A stretch of DNA of 8,105 bases from an uncultured Maribacter sp. (GCA_905479535.1 CAJQMW010000098.1:1-8105); one strand, 5' to 3'. Numbered from the stretch's first letter, positions 1 through 6,169 are shown. Notes: generated from the sequence alone by a model not told the origin. Translations and numbers: made by a program.

Positions 1-810
1 GCAAAACACGTTCACCAGTTGGCAGAAGCTTATGGTGCAACGGTAATTCTGCATACCGATCACTGTGCCAAGAAGCTACTGCCCTGGATAGATGGTCTAT
101 TGGATGCCAGTGAGAAACACTTTGCGGGGACCGGAAAATCCCTGTTCAGTTCGCATATGATCGATCTTTCGGAAGAGCCATTGGAAGAAAATATCGAAAT
201 CTGTAAAGGATATCTGGAGCGCATGAGCAAAATGAACATGACTTTGGAAATTGAATTGGGAATCACCGGAGGCGAGGAAGATGGCGTGGATAATTCCGAT
301 GTTGACGATTCAAAATTATATACGCAACCAGAAGAGGTAGCTTACGCTTATGAAGAATTATCGAAGGTAAGCCCTAGATTTACGATTGCGGCCGCCTTTG
401 GTAACGTCCATGGCGTTTACAAACCTGGTAACGTGAAATTGACCCCGAAAATATTAAAGAATTCCCAAGAATATATTTCTAAAAAATATGGAGTTGAGCA
501 CAACCATATCGACTTTGTTTTTCATGGTGGATCGGGATCCTCCGTTGAAGAAATTAGGGAAGGGATTAGCTATGGGGTCATTAAAATGAACATCGATACC
601 GATTTACAGTATGCTTTTCTTTCTGGCGTAAGAGACTACGTTCAAGATAATAAGGAATATCTACAGGCCCAGATTGGAAACCCCAAAGGTTCCGACGAAC
701 CTAACAAAAAATTCTACGATCCCCGCGTTTGGTTACGTTCCGGCGAAACCGCTTTTGTTGCGAGACTTAAAAAAGCATTTGAGGATTTGAACAATGTAAA
801 CACGTTATAA
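1..810 (+). CDS. fbaA: Class IIA fructose-bisphosphate aldolase, 3' part (5' end outside window)
   Basis: Cytosolic zinc enzyme that reversibly cleaves fructose 1,6-bisphosphate into dihydroxyacetone phosphate and glyceraldehyde 3-phosphate in glycolysis and gluconeogenesis. The frame is open from base 1, so 269 residues are visible. Aligned without gaps to the E. coli enzyme from memory, the first visible codon matches about residue 90, so roughly a quarter of the protein lies upstream. The TTG at base 19 is internal, not a start. Visible residues include HTDHC with catalytic Asp20 and zinc ligand His21 (E. coli D109/H110), Glu85 (E174) in LEIELG followed by the GGEEDGVDN loop, His137 (H226) in FGNVHGVYKPGN, and His175 (H264) in FHGGSGS. 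The C-terminal NPKG...YDPRVWLR block is the class IIA form, distinct from the shorter tagatose-type or Bacillus class IIB enzymes. accD starts 25 bases downstream with no terminator between, suggesting co-transcription. The truncation is only the window edge. Confidence 0.97.
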   Translation, partial: AKHVHQLAEAYGATVILHTDHCAKKLLPWIDGLLDASEKHFAGTGKSLFSSHMIDLSEEPLEENIEICKGYLERMSKMNMTLEIELGITGGEEDGVDNSDVDDSKLYTQPEEVAYAYEELSKVSPRFTIAAAFGNVHGVYKPGNVKLTPKILKNSQEYISKKYGVEHNHIDFVFHGGSGSSVEEIREGISYGVIKMNIDTDLQYAFLSGVRDYVQDNKEYLQAQIGNPKGSDEPNKKFYDPRVWLRSGETAFVARLKKAFEDLNNVNTL

Positions 811-835
811 TTCCCTTAGCATACTAACTTTTAAA

Positions 836-1705
836 ATGGAAAACATGACGGCTTGGTTTAAAAGAAAGGAAAAAGGAATACAGACTTCTACCGAGGAGAA
901 AAAAGACACCCCTAAGGGGCTTTGGTACAAATCCCCAACCGGTAAGATCGTAGAGTCCGATGATTTGGCAAAAAACTTTTATGTAAGTCCGGAGGACGAT
1001 TACCACGTAAGAATAGGCAGTAAGGAATACTTTGAAATCCTTTTTGATGATAACGAGTTTACGGAATTGGATGCCAAACTATCCTCGAAAGACCCCTTGA
1101 AGTTTGAAGACACTAAAAAATATAGTGACAGACTAAAGGCTGCACAGAAAAAGACAGGTTTAAAGGATGCCGTTAGGACCGGTTACGGAAAATCCTTAGG
1201 TAAGGACATTGTTATTTGTTGTATGGATTTTACGTTCATTGGTGGATCAATGGGAAGTGTCGTTGGAGAAAAAATTGCACGCGGTATAAACCATGCCATA
1301 AAAAAGAAGGTTCCCTTCATAATGATATCAAAATCCGGAGGTGCGCGGATGATGGAAGCCGCGCTCTCGCTCATGCAACTGGCCAAAACATCTGCCAAGT
1401 TAGCGCAATTGTCAGAAGCTGGCCTTCCTTATATTTCCCTATGTACCGATCCGACTACTGGTGGTACCACGGCCTCCTACGCAATGCTGGGGGACATCAA
1501 TATCTCCGAACCCGGTGCTTTAATCGGGTTTGCCGGGCCAAGGGTGGTAAAAGAAGCCACCGGAAAAGAGCTACCCGATGACTTCCAGACGGCGGAGTTC
1601 CTCCTAGAACACGGGTTCTTGGACTTTATCTCGCATAGAAGAGATTTAAAAAAGAAAATAAATCTTTACATCGATTTAATCCAGAACAACCCCATCAGAT
1701 CTTAA
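836..1705 (+). CDS. accD: Acetyl-CoA carboxylase carboxyltransferase subunit beta, lacking the zinc-ribbon cysteines
   Basis: Beta half of the cytosolic carboxyltransferase (with AccA, not in the window) that moves CO2 from carboxybiotin to acetyl-CoA, giving malonyl-CoA for fatty-acid synthesis. The 289-residue crotonase-fold protein has the expected blocks: DPLKFEDTKKYSDRL (86-100), FIGGSMGSVVGEK (134-146), SKSGGARMMEAALSLMQ (165-181), TDPTTGGTTASYAMLGD (204-220) and GFAGPRVV (231-238); these form the acyl-CoA and oxyanion pockets. Oddity: the N-terminal zinc ribbon (Cys-x2-Cys...Cys-x2-Cys in E. coli) aligns to residues 31-60 around KSPTGK and VSPEDD, where the cysteines are replaced by Ser33, a one-residue gap, Ser51 and Asp54. 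The surrounding G-L/V-W-x-K and N-x(2)-V-x-P pattern is intact, so the fold segment remains but cannot bind zinc. Start: ATG 836 is used; ATG 845 (MTAWFKR) is an equally plausible start and fits the MAWFKR beginning I recall for relatives. No Shine-Dalgarno is visible. Likely in one operon with fbaA and the lipoprotein gene. Confidence 0.97.
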   Translation: MENMTAWFKRKEKGIQTSTEEKKDTPKGLWYKSPTGKIVESDDLAKNFYVSPEDDYHVRIGSKEYFEILFDDNEFTELDAKLSSKDPLKFEDTKKYSDRLKAAQKKTGLKDAVRTGYGKSLGKDIVICCMDFTFIGGSMGSVVGEKIARGINHAIKKKVPFIMISKSGGARMMEAALSLMQLAKTSAKLAQLSEAGLPYISLCTDPTTGGTTASYAMLGDINISEPGALIGFAGPRVVKEATGKELPDDFQTAEFLLEHGFLDFISHRRDLKKKINLYIDLIQNNPIRS

Positions 1706-1716
1706 AAATCTTCCGA

Positions 1717-2217
1717 ATGAAATTGTCCATAAAAGCAATACCATTGGCTGTGATTTTATGGATGTGTTGTTGTTCCTCTTGTGCACAAAATAATGTGGAC
1801 GAAACTATGGAACAAGAGAAAATACCAGCCCAAGACGGTTCGGCCAACGTGACCCAAGTTGAAGTATTAGGAAACGAGAACGCCTACACCTTTAATGTTA
1901 CTATTTCCAGTCCGGATACGGGCTGTGACCAATATGCGGATTGGTGGGAAGTCATAGACCTCCAAGGAAACCTATTGCACCGCAGAATATTGGCCCATAG
2001 CCATGTAAACGAACAGCCCTTTACCCGTTCCGGCAGTCCGGTGAACATTGACCAAAATACAGAAATATACATCAGGGCCCATATGAATACGACGGGCTAT
2101 GGTACAACTGTTTTTAAAGGAACCGTTGCCAGCGGACTTGCTTCATCCAACCTAGAGGCAAAATTCGCTAAAGAGCTGGAGGAAACAGCTCCCCTGCCCG
2201 ATGGGTGTGCTTTTTGA
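1717..2217 (+). CDS. Small lipoprotein of unknown function
   Basis: I do not recognise a characterised family. The 166-residue protein begins with a short lipoprotein signal: Lys at 2 and 6, a hydrophobic stretch at about 8-16, and the Cys-rich segment MCCCSSCAQNN, where Cys22 (CSS before it) is the best candidate for lipid attachment; Cys19 is an alternative. The mature part starts with an acidic, Gln-rich linker to about residue 45. A compact, beta-strand-like domain then carries the motifs SPDTGC (65-70), DWWEV (75-79), AHSHVNEQPFTR (93-104), GSPV (106-109) and RAHMNTTGYG (120-129). His94, His96 and His122 could form a metal or ligand site, and Cys70 and Cys164 could form a disulfide in the periplasm; both are inference. 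It starts 11 bases after the accD stop with no terminator between, so it should be in the fbaA-accD transcript, although a link to lipid synthesis is unproven. No convincing terminator follows it. Confidence 0.85.
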   Translation: MKLSIKAIPLAVILWMCCCSSCAQNNVDETMEQEKIPAQDGSANVTQVEVLGNENAYTFNVTISSPDTGCDQYADWWEVIDLQGNLLHRRILAHSHVNEQPFTRSGSPVNIDQNTEIYIRAHMNTTGYGTTVFKGTVASGLASSNLEAKFAKELEETAPLPDGCAF

Positions 2218-2258
2218 GTTTTAGTTCACTTTCCCATCCCGATATTTATACTAAGTAC

Positions 2259-2297
2259 CGGAAAAAAGCATTTTTTTTTATTTTAATTGTATATTTG
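2259..2297 (+). promoter_or_regulatory. Candidate rpsO promoter with A-tract/T-tract upstream element
   Basis: TATATTTG at 2290-2297 is an exact match to the Bacteroidota -7 consensus TAnnTTTG and is followed by CCGCC. It predicts a transcript start near 2302 and a leader of about 50 bases. The -33 region is a T-run (2271-2279) rather than a clear TTTG. CGGAAAAAAG (2259-2268) sits just upstream and pairs its A6 with the T-run; a similar element occurs upstream of rpoD. The rest of the gap between the lipoprotein gene and rpsO (2218-2258) holds nothing I can name. Confidence 0.6.
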
Positions 2298-2300
2298 CCG

Positions 2301-2321
2301 CCTGATTGAAAGACAGTCAGG
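2301..2321 (+). promoter_or_regulatory. Hairpin in the rpsO leader
   Basis: CCTGATT (2301-2307) can pair with AGTCAGG (2315-2321), giving seven pairs including one U-G wobble, around the loop GAAAGAC. It lies at or very near the predicted 5' end of the rpsO transcript, about 30 bases before the start codon. In several bacterial groups uS15 represses its own synthesis through leader structures that differ between clades. Whether this hairpin does that is inference; it might simply stabilise the 5' end. Confidence 0.4.
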
Positions 2322-2351
2322 TACATAAAAATCATTTAAAATAATATTGGA

Positions 2352-2621
2352 ATGTATTTAACGAAAGAAGTAAAAGCCGAAATCTTCAAGAAACACGGCG
2401 GAAAAGCGGAGAACACAGGTTCTACAGAAGGACAGATTGCATTGTTCACCCACAGAATTAATCACTTGACCGGTCACCTGAAAAAAAACCACAAAGATTA
2501 TAATACTGAACGTTCTCTTGTGAAACTGGTAGGTAAAAGAAGGAGTCTTCTAGACTATATGATGAGAAACGATATTGTAAAATATAGAGAGCTTATCAAA
2601 GAACTAGGTATTAGAAAATAA
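2352..2621 (+). CDS. rpsO: 30S ribosomal protein uS15 (S15)
   Basis: Primary binding protein of the central domain of 16S rRNA, needed early in 30S platform assembly; it contacts the three-way junction of helices 20-22. The 89 codons equal the usual family length. Diagnostic features are the TGSTEGQIALFTHRINHLTGHL segment (residues 22-43), HKDYNTERSLVKLVGKRR (47-64), which carries the conserved His-Lys-Asp rRNA contact, and the C-terminal helix LLDYMMRNDIVKYRELIKELGIRK. The ATG at 2352 gives the canonical N-terminus. The upstream sequence is A/T-rich without a Shine-Dalgarno motif. A hairpin terminator begins five bases after the stop, and pnp follows 215 bases downstream; rpsO-pnp order is also found in E. 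coli. No anomalies. Confidence 0.98.
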   Translation: MYLTKEVKAEIFKKHGGKAENTGSTEGQIALFTHRINHLTGHLKKNHKDYNTERSLVKLVGKRRSLLDYMMRNDIVKYRELIKELGIRK

Positions 2622-2626
2622 ATTTT

Positions 2627-2657
2627 AAAGGGGATAGCTTACTATCCCCTTTCTTTT
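2627..2657 (+). terminator. Intrinsic terminator after rpsO
   Basis: AAAGGGGATAG (2627-2637) and CTATCCCCTTT (2642-2652) form a perfect 11-pair stem around the four-base loop CTTA, followed by CTTTT. It starts five bases past the rpsO stop codon. As in E. coli, it probably ends most rpsO transcripts while letting some reach pnp; the read-through part is inference. Confidence 0.88.
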
Positions 2658-2836
2658 AAAATACTCCTTGTTCTAGGAGGCTAAAGACAGAACAACACAA
2701 AAAGCTACACGTAGTTTTTCATTGGTCAGTGCCAGCGGCACACACAACAACACAACAAAAACCCAGACCAAAAGAAAAATGGCTGGGAGACCATTGTTTA
2801 ACAAATCCCGAAAAGTATCGGGTATAAATCAATTTT
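2658..2836 (+). promoter_or_regulatory. Structured, A/C-rich region and leader upstream of pnp
   Basis: This non-coding stretch carries several inverted repeats: CTCCT/AGGAG (2664-2668 with 2675-2679), GTGCC/GGCAC around AGC (2729-2741), CCCAG-A-CCA with TGG-CTGGG (2762-2770 with 2780-2787, eight pairs and one bulged A), and CCCGA/TCGGG (2807-2811 with 2818-2822), whose 3' end is 14 bases before the pnp ATG. Between the second and third lies a nearly unpaired C/A-only tract (about 2739-2765). No good TAnnTTTG promoter is visible; TAGTTTTT at 2712-2719 is the nearest but has no properly spaced -33 partner. The layout resembles a 5' untranslated leader, and PNPase is known to control its own mRNA through leader cleavage in E. 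coli. Similar control here is inference. Confidence 0.45.
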
Positions 2837-5065
2837 ATGATTCCAAAAGTATTTAAAGAGGTCATTGACCTTGGTGACGGTAGGGAAATTTCTATCGAAA
2901 CCGGAAAATTGGCAAAACAGGCCCATGGTTCTGTTGTTGTACAATCAGGAAAATGTATGCTGTTGTGTACAGTAGTTTCCAACTACGAGCAAAAAGATTT
3001 AGATTTTCTTCCACTTACGGTAGATTATCGTGAAAAATTTGCGGCGGCAGGTCGTTACCCAGGTGGTTTCTTCAAAAGAGAAGCAAGACCAAGTGACGGT
3101 GAAGTGTTGACTATGCGTTTAGTAGATCGTGTTTTACGTCCATTGTTCCCAAAGGATTATCACTCTGAGACCCAGGTGATGATTCAGTTAATGTCTCATG
3201 ACGAAGACGTTATGCCAGATGCCATGGCTGGCTTAGCAGCATCTGCGGCGATTCAATTGTCCGATTTTCCTTTTGAATGCGCCATTTCAGAAGCTAGAGT
3301 TGGTCGTGTGAATGGCGAGTTCATTATTAACCCGACTAGAGCCCAGTTAGCTGAATCCGATATCGATATGATGATTGGTGCTTCTGCTGATTCTGTGATG
3401 ATGGTAGAAGGTGAAATGGATGAGATTTCAGAAGAAGAAATGGCAGATGCCATCAAATTTGCGCATGAAGCCATCAAGGTACAGTGTGCGGCTCAGTTAC
3501 GTTTAGCTGAAGCCTTCGGTAAAAAAGAGGTACGTGAGTATCCTGAAGAGCGGGAAGATGAAGATCTTGCCAAGAAGGTTCACGATATGGCTTATGATAA
3601 AGTATATGCGATTGCCAAAGCAGGTTCTGCAAAGCACGAAAGAAGTGCTGCATTTTCAGAAATCAAAGAAGAAATAAAGGCTACTTTTTCCGAAGAGGAA
3701 TTGGAAGATTTTGGAGGTTTGGTTTCTAAATATTACAGAAAAGCTGAAAAAGCGGCAATTCGGGATTTGACCTTGAGTGAGGGACTTCGATTAGATGGTC
3801 GCAAGACCGATGAGATTCGCCCAATTTGGTGCGAGATCGATTACTTACCGTCAACACACGGTTCTGCAATTTTTACAAGAGGTGAAACGCAAGCATTGGC
3901 TACCGTAACATTAGGTACGTCGCGTGATGCAAACAAAATTGACATGCCATCGCATGAGAGTGAAGAAAACTTCTATTTACACTATAACTTCCCTCCGTTT
4001 TGTACTGGAGAAGCAAGACCTATTCGTGGAACGTCTCGTAGAGAGGTTGGTCACGGTAACTTGGCGCAACGAGCGTTGAAAGGAATGGTTCCTGACGATT
4101 GCCCATATACAGTTCGTGTAGTTTCTGAGGTATTGGAATCTAACGGTTCTTCTTCTATGGCAACCGTTTGTTCGGGTACCATGGCTATGATGGATGCTGG
4201 TGTTCAATTGAAAAAACCGGTTTCTGGTATTGCCATGGGATTAATCTCTGATGCCAATTCTGGAAAATATGCAGTGCTTTCGGATATCCTAGGAGATGAA
4301 GATCACTTGGGTGACATGGATTTTAAAGTAACAGGAACGGCTGACGGAATTACAGCTTGCCAGATGGATATCAAAGTAAAAGGATTGTCCTACGAAATTC
4401 TAGTAAAAGCACTTAAGCAAGCTAGGGACGGTCGTTTGCACATTCTCACCAAATTGACGGACACCATTGCAACTCCCAACGAGGATGTAAAAGCACATGC
4501 TCCTAAGATGGTGACACGCACGATTCCTAACGAATTTATCGGTGCCTTGATCGGACCCGGTGGAAAAGTGATTCAAGAACTTCAAAAAGAAACGGGAACT
4601 ACTATCGTTATCAACGAAGATCCGGTTACCGAAGAAGGTATTGTTGAAATTCTAGGAACGGACCAAAACGGAATCGATGCCGTATTGGCAAAAATTGATT
4701 CTTTAATGTTCAAACCTCAAATGAACGAGGCTTACAAAGTAAAGGTCATAAAAATGTTGGACTTCGGTGCTGTGGTAGAGTATCTTGAAGCCCCTGGCAA
4801 CGAGACGCTACTTCACGTATCTGAGTTGGCATGGGAACGCACGGAGAATGTATCCGACGTGGTGAACATGGGCGATGAGTTTGAAGTGAAGTATTTAGGT
4901 ACAGACCCAAGAACGCGTAAAGAGAAAGTTTCCCGTAAGGCTCTTTTACCAAAACCGGAAGGTTTTAAAGAACGCCCCCCAAGAAGCAACGATAGAAATC
5001 GTGGTGGAAGGGATGACCGCCGAGGTGGACGTGACAATAGAGATCGTAAGCCCAGAAGAGATTAA
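2837..5065 (+). CDS. pnp: Polynucleotide phosphorylase (PNPase)
   Basis: Trimeric 3'-to-5' exoribonuclease that uses phosphate to release nucleoside diphosphates from RNA and can also add tails; it acts in mRNA decay in the cytosol. The 742 residues show the complete family order: RNase PH-like domain 1 (about 10-145), with GRYPGGFFKREARPSDGE and RLVDRVLRPLF; the alpha-helical linker (about 150-305); catalytic RNase PH-like domain 2 (about 315-545), with RPIRGTSRREVGHGNLA, ESNGSSSMATVCSG and GDEDHLGDMDFK, whose Asp487 and Asp493 match the E. coli metal-binding pair D486/D492; a KH domain (about 555-615) with GPGGK at 573-577; an S1 domain (about 630-700); and an Arg/Gly/Asp-rich tail (about 711-742). 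The ATG at 2837 gives the usual MIPKVFKEVID start. It lies downstream of rpsO behind a terminator and a structured leader, so expression is likely partly independent. All catalytic and RNA-binding motifs appear intact. Confidence 0.98.
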   Translation: MIPKVFKEVIDLGDGREISIETGKLAKQAHGSVVVQSGKCMLLCTVVSNYEQKDLDFLPLTVDYREKFAAAGRYPGGFFKREARPSDGEVLTMRLVDRVLRPLFPKDYHSETQVMIQLMSHDEDVMPDAMAGLAASAAIQLSDFPFECAISEARVGRVNGEFIINPTRAQLAESDIDMMIGASADSVMMVEGEMDEISEEEMADAIKFAHEAIKVQCAAQLRLAEAFGKKEVREYPEEREDEDLAKKVHDMAYDKVYAIAKAGSAKHERSAAFSEIKEEIKATFSEEELEDFGGLVSKYYRKAEKAAIRDLTLSEGLRLDGRKTDEIRPIWCEIDYLPSTHGSAIFTRGETQALATVTLGTSRDANKIDMPSHESEENFYLHYNFPPFCTGEARPIRGTSRREVGHGNLAQRALKGMVPDDCPYTVRVVSEVLESNGSSSMATVCSGTMAMMDAGVQLKKPVSGIAMGLISDANSGKYAVLSDILGDEDHLGDMDFKVTGTADGITACQMDIKVKGLSYEILVKALKQARDGRLHILTKLTDTIATPNEDVKAHAPKMVTRTIPNEFIGALIGPGGKVIQELQKETGTTIVINEDPVTEEGIVEILGTDQNGIDAVLAKIDSLMFKPQMNEAYKVKVIKMLDFGAVVEYLEAPGNETLLHVSELAWERTENVSDVVNMGDEFEVKYLGTDPRTRKEKVSRKALLPKPEGFKERPPRSNDRNRGGRDDRRGGRDNRDRKPRRD

Positions 5066-5085
5066 GTAAATACTATTTAATTACA

Positions 5086-5123
5086 AATAAAGCCTCAACA
5101 ACCAGTTGGGGCTTTATTATACC
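5086..5123 (+). terminator. Intrinsic terminator after pnp
   Basis: AATAAAGCCTCAAC (5086-5099) pairs with GTTGGGGCTTTATT (5105-5118) over 14 positions, with one U-G wobble and loop AACCA. It begins 20 bases after the pnp stop. The 3' side is T-rich (CTTTATTAT) rather than a pure T-run. It separates rpsO-pnp from rpoD. Confidence 0.85.
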
Positions 5124-5129
5124 ATACAA

Positions 5130-5190
5130 CGGAAAAAAGAACTTTTTTAAGTCAATTTGTAACATTCCGTACTTTTTTACGTATAAGTAT
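5130..5190 (+). promoter_or_regulatory. AT-rich upstream region and candidate promoter of rpoD
   Basis: CGGAAAAAAG (5130-5139) is followed by AA and CTTTTTT, so AAAAAAG and CTTTTTT form an exact inverted repeat (5133-5139 with 5142-5148). The nonamer ACTTTTTTA occurs at 5141-5149 and again at 5171-5179, 30 bases apart. A possible Bacteroidota promoter is TTTG (5156-5159), 18 bases, then TACGTATA (5178-5185), an imperfect -7 box, giving a leader of about 35 bases. TCAATTTG (5152-5159) is an alternative -7 box with one mismatch but has no -33 partner. The exact start site cannot be settled from sequence. Confidence 0.4.
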
Positions 5191-5225
5191 ATGCAGTCTA
5201 TGCAAATTGAACTTAATTTACTTTA

Positions 5226-6089
5226 ATGAGACAGCTTAAGATTACAAAACAGGTCACCAATAGGGAGACCGCATCTTTGGACAAGTACTTACAAGAAATT
5301 GGAAAAGTAGACTTGATTACCGCTGATGAAGAAGTAGAGTTGGCACAACGCATCAAGGCAGGCGACCAGATCGCTCTTGAAAAACTTACAAAGGCCAACC
5401 TCAGATTCGTGGTATCGGTTGCTAAGCAGTACCAAAACCAAGGACTTACTTTACCGGATTTGATCAACGAAGGCAACCTTGGGCTGATCAAAGCTGCACA
5501 GCGTTTTGACGAAACGCGGGGATTTAAGTTTATTTCCTACGCCGTATGGTGGATCCGTCAATCTATATTACAGGCGTTGGCAGAGCAATCCCGTATTGTT
5601 AGATTGCCTTTGAACAAAATTGGTTCGATCAATAAGATCAACAAAACCTTTGCTTTCTTGGAGCAAGCGCATGAACGTATGCCTTCCGCTGAGGAAATTG
5701 CCAAGGAATTGGATATGACGGTAGATGACGTTAAACAGTCCCTGAAGAATTCGGGCCGCCACGTATCCATGGATGCACCTTTGATAGATGGAGAAGATTC
5801 CAACCTCTATGATGTTCTTCGCAGTGGTGAATCTCCAAATCCTGATAGAGAGTTATTGCATGAATCCTTGCGTACGGAGATCGAACGTGCTTTGGAAACC
5901 TTAACACCAAGGGAAGCGGATGTAATTCGTCTTTATTTTGGTCTTGCAGGTCAGCATTCAATGACCTTGGAAGAGATTGGTGAAACTTTTGACCTTACCA
6001 GGGAAAGGGTACGCCAAATTAAGGAAAAAGCCATCCGTAGATTAAAGCATACCTCAAGAAGTAAAATCTTGAAAACGTATTTGGGCTAA
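5226..6089 (+). CDS. rpoD: Primary sigma factor (sigma-70 family, short Bacteroidota RpoD/SigA)
   Basis: Binds core RNA polymerase and directs it to housekeeping promoters. The 287 residues cover region 1.2 (about 15-48, SLDKYLQEIGKVDLITADEE), region 2 (about 52-122), region 3 (about 130-205) and region 4 (about 218-280). Key motifs are DLINEGNLGLIKAAQRFD (78-95, core binding), the melting and -10-reading segment TRGFKFISYAVWWIRQSI (97-114), and the -35-reading helix-turn-helix TRERVRQIKEKAIRRLKH (258-275). There is no region 1.1 and no long non-conserved insert. This is normal for Bacteroidota, whose primary sigma recognises TTTG/TAnnTTTG rather than TTGACA/TATAAT. Length and full conservation argue for the primary factor over an alternative group 2 factor, which would be the other possibility. 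The ATG at 5226 gives the usual MRQLKITKQVTNRE start. Transcribed alone, between the pnp terminator and its own terminators. Confidence 0.96.
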   Translation: MRQLKITKQVTNRETASLDKYLQEIGKVDLITADEEVELAQRIKAGDQIALEKLTKANLRFVVSVAKQYQNQGLTLPDLINEGNLGLIKAAQRFDETRGFKFISYAVWWIRQSILQALAEQSRIVRLPLNKIGSINKINKTFAFLEQAHERMPSAEEIAKELDMTVDDVKQSLKNSGRHVSMDAPLIDGEDSNLYDVLRSGESPNPDRELLHESLRTEIERALETLTPREADVIRLYFGLAGQHSMTLEEIGETFDLTRERVRQIKEKAIRRLKHTSRSKILKTYLG

Positions 6090-6138
6090 CACATTTTGTA
6101 TTAGCGCTATAAAAATTACACGTTAAATATTCCTTAAA

Positions 6139-6169
6139 TTGGAAATTTGGCATATAAGTTGTAATTTTA
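6139..6169 (+). promoter_or_regulatory. Possible promoter in the rpoD-pulA gap
   Basis: Two readings overlap. TTG (6139-6141), 20 bases, then TAATTTTA (6162-6169) resembles the Bacteroidota -33/-7 pair with one mismatch in the -7 box. TGGCAT-ATAAG-TTGTA (6148-6163) has sigma-54 spacing with one mismatch per box, including GT for the nearly invariant GC. Either would start a transcript of about 70-80 bases ending at the terminator at 6217-6246. The remaining part of the gap nearest rpoD has only the 8-base palindrome TAGCGCTA (6102-6109). Weak evidence. Confidence 0.25.

Noticed and set aside
1..18. Idea that fbaA is a truncated gene starting at TTG 19
   Set aside because: The first six codons (AKHVHQ) already match the family, so the gene continues upstream of the window.
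1216..1581. 121-codon open frame on the plus strand
   Set aside because: It is out of frame within accD, whose crotonase-fold motifs run through the whole stretch. The composition (many Trp, Cys, Arg and His) is typical of a frame shadow.
2173..2191. GAGCTG/CAGCTC hairpin near the end of the lipoprotein gene
   Set aside because: It is inside coding sequence and not followed by a T-run; probably chance.
2200..2238. GATGGG/CCCATC inverted repeat around the lipoprotein stop codon as a terminator
   Set aside because: Only six pairs with a 27-base loop, and no T-run directly after it. Transcript termination here remains unlocated.
2705..2719. CTAC-AC-GTAG with flanking A- and T-runs as a second terminator
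   Set aside because: The central loop would be only two bases and the stem needs a bulge, so the structure is weak.
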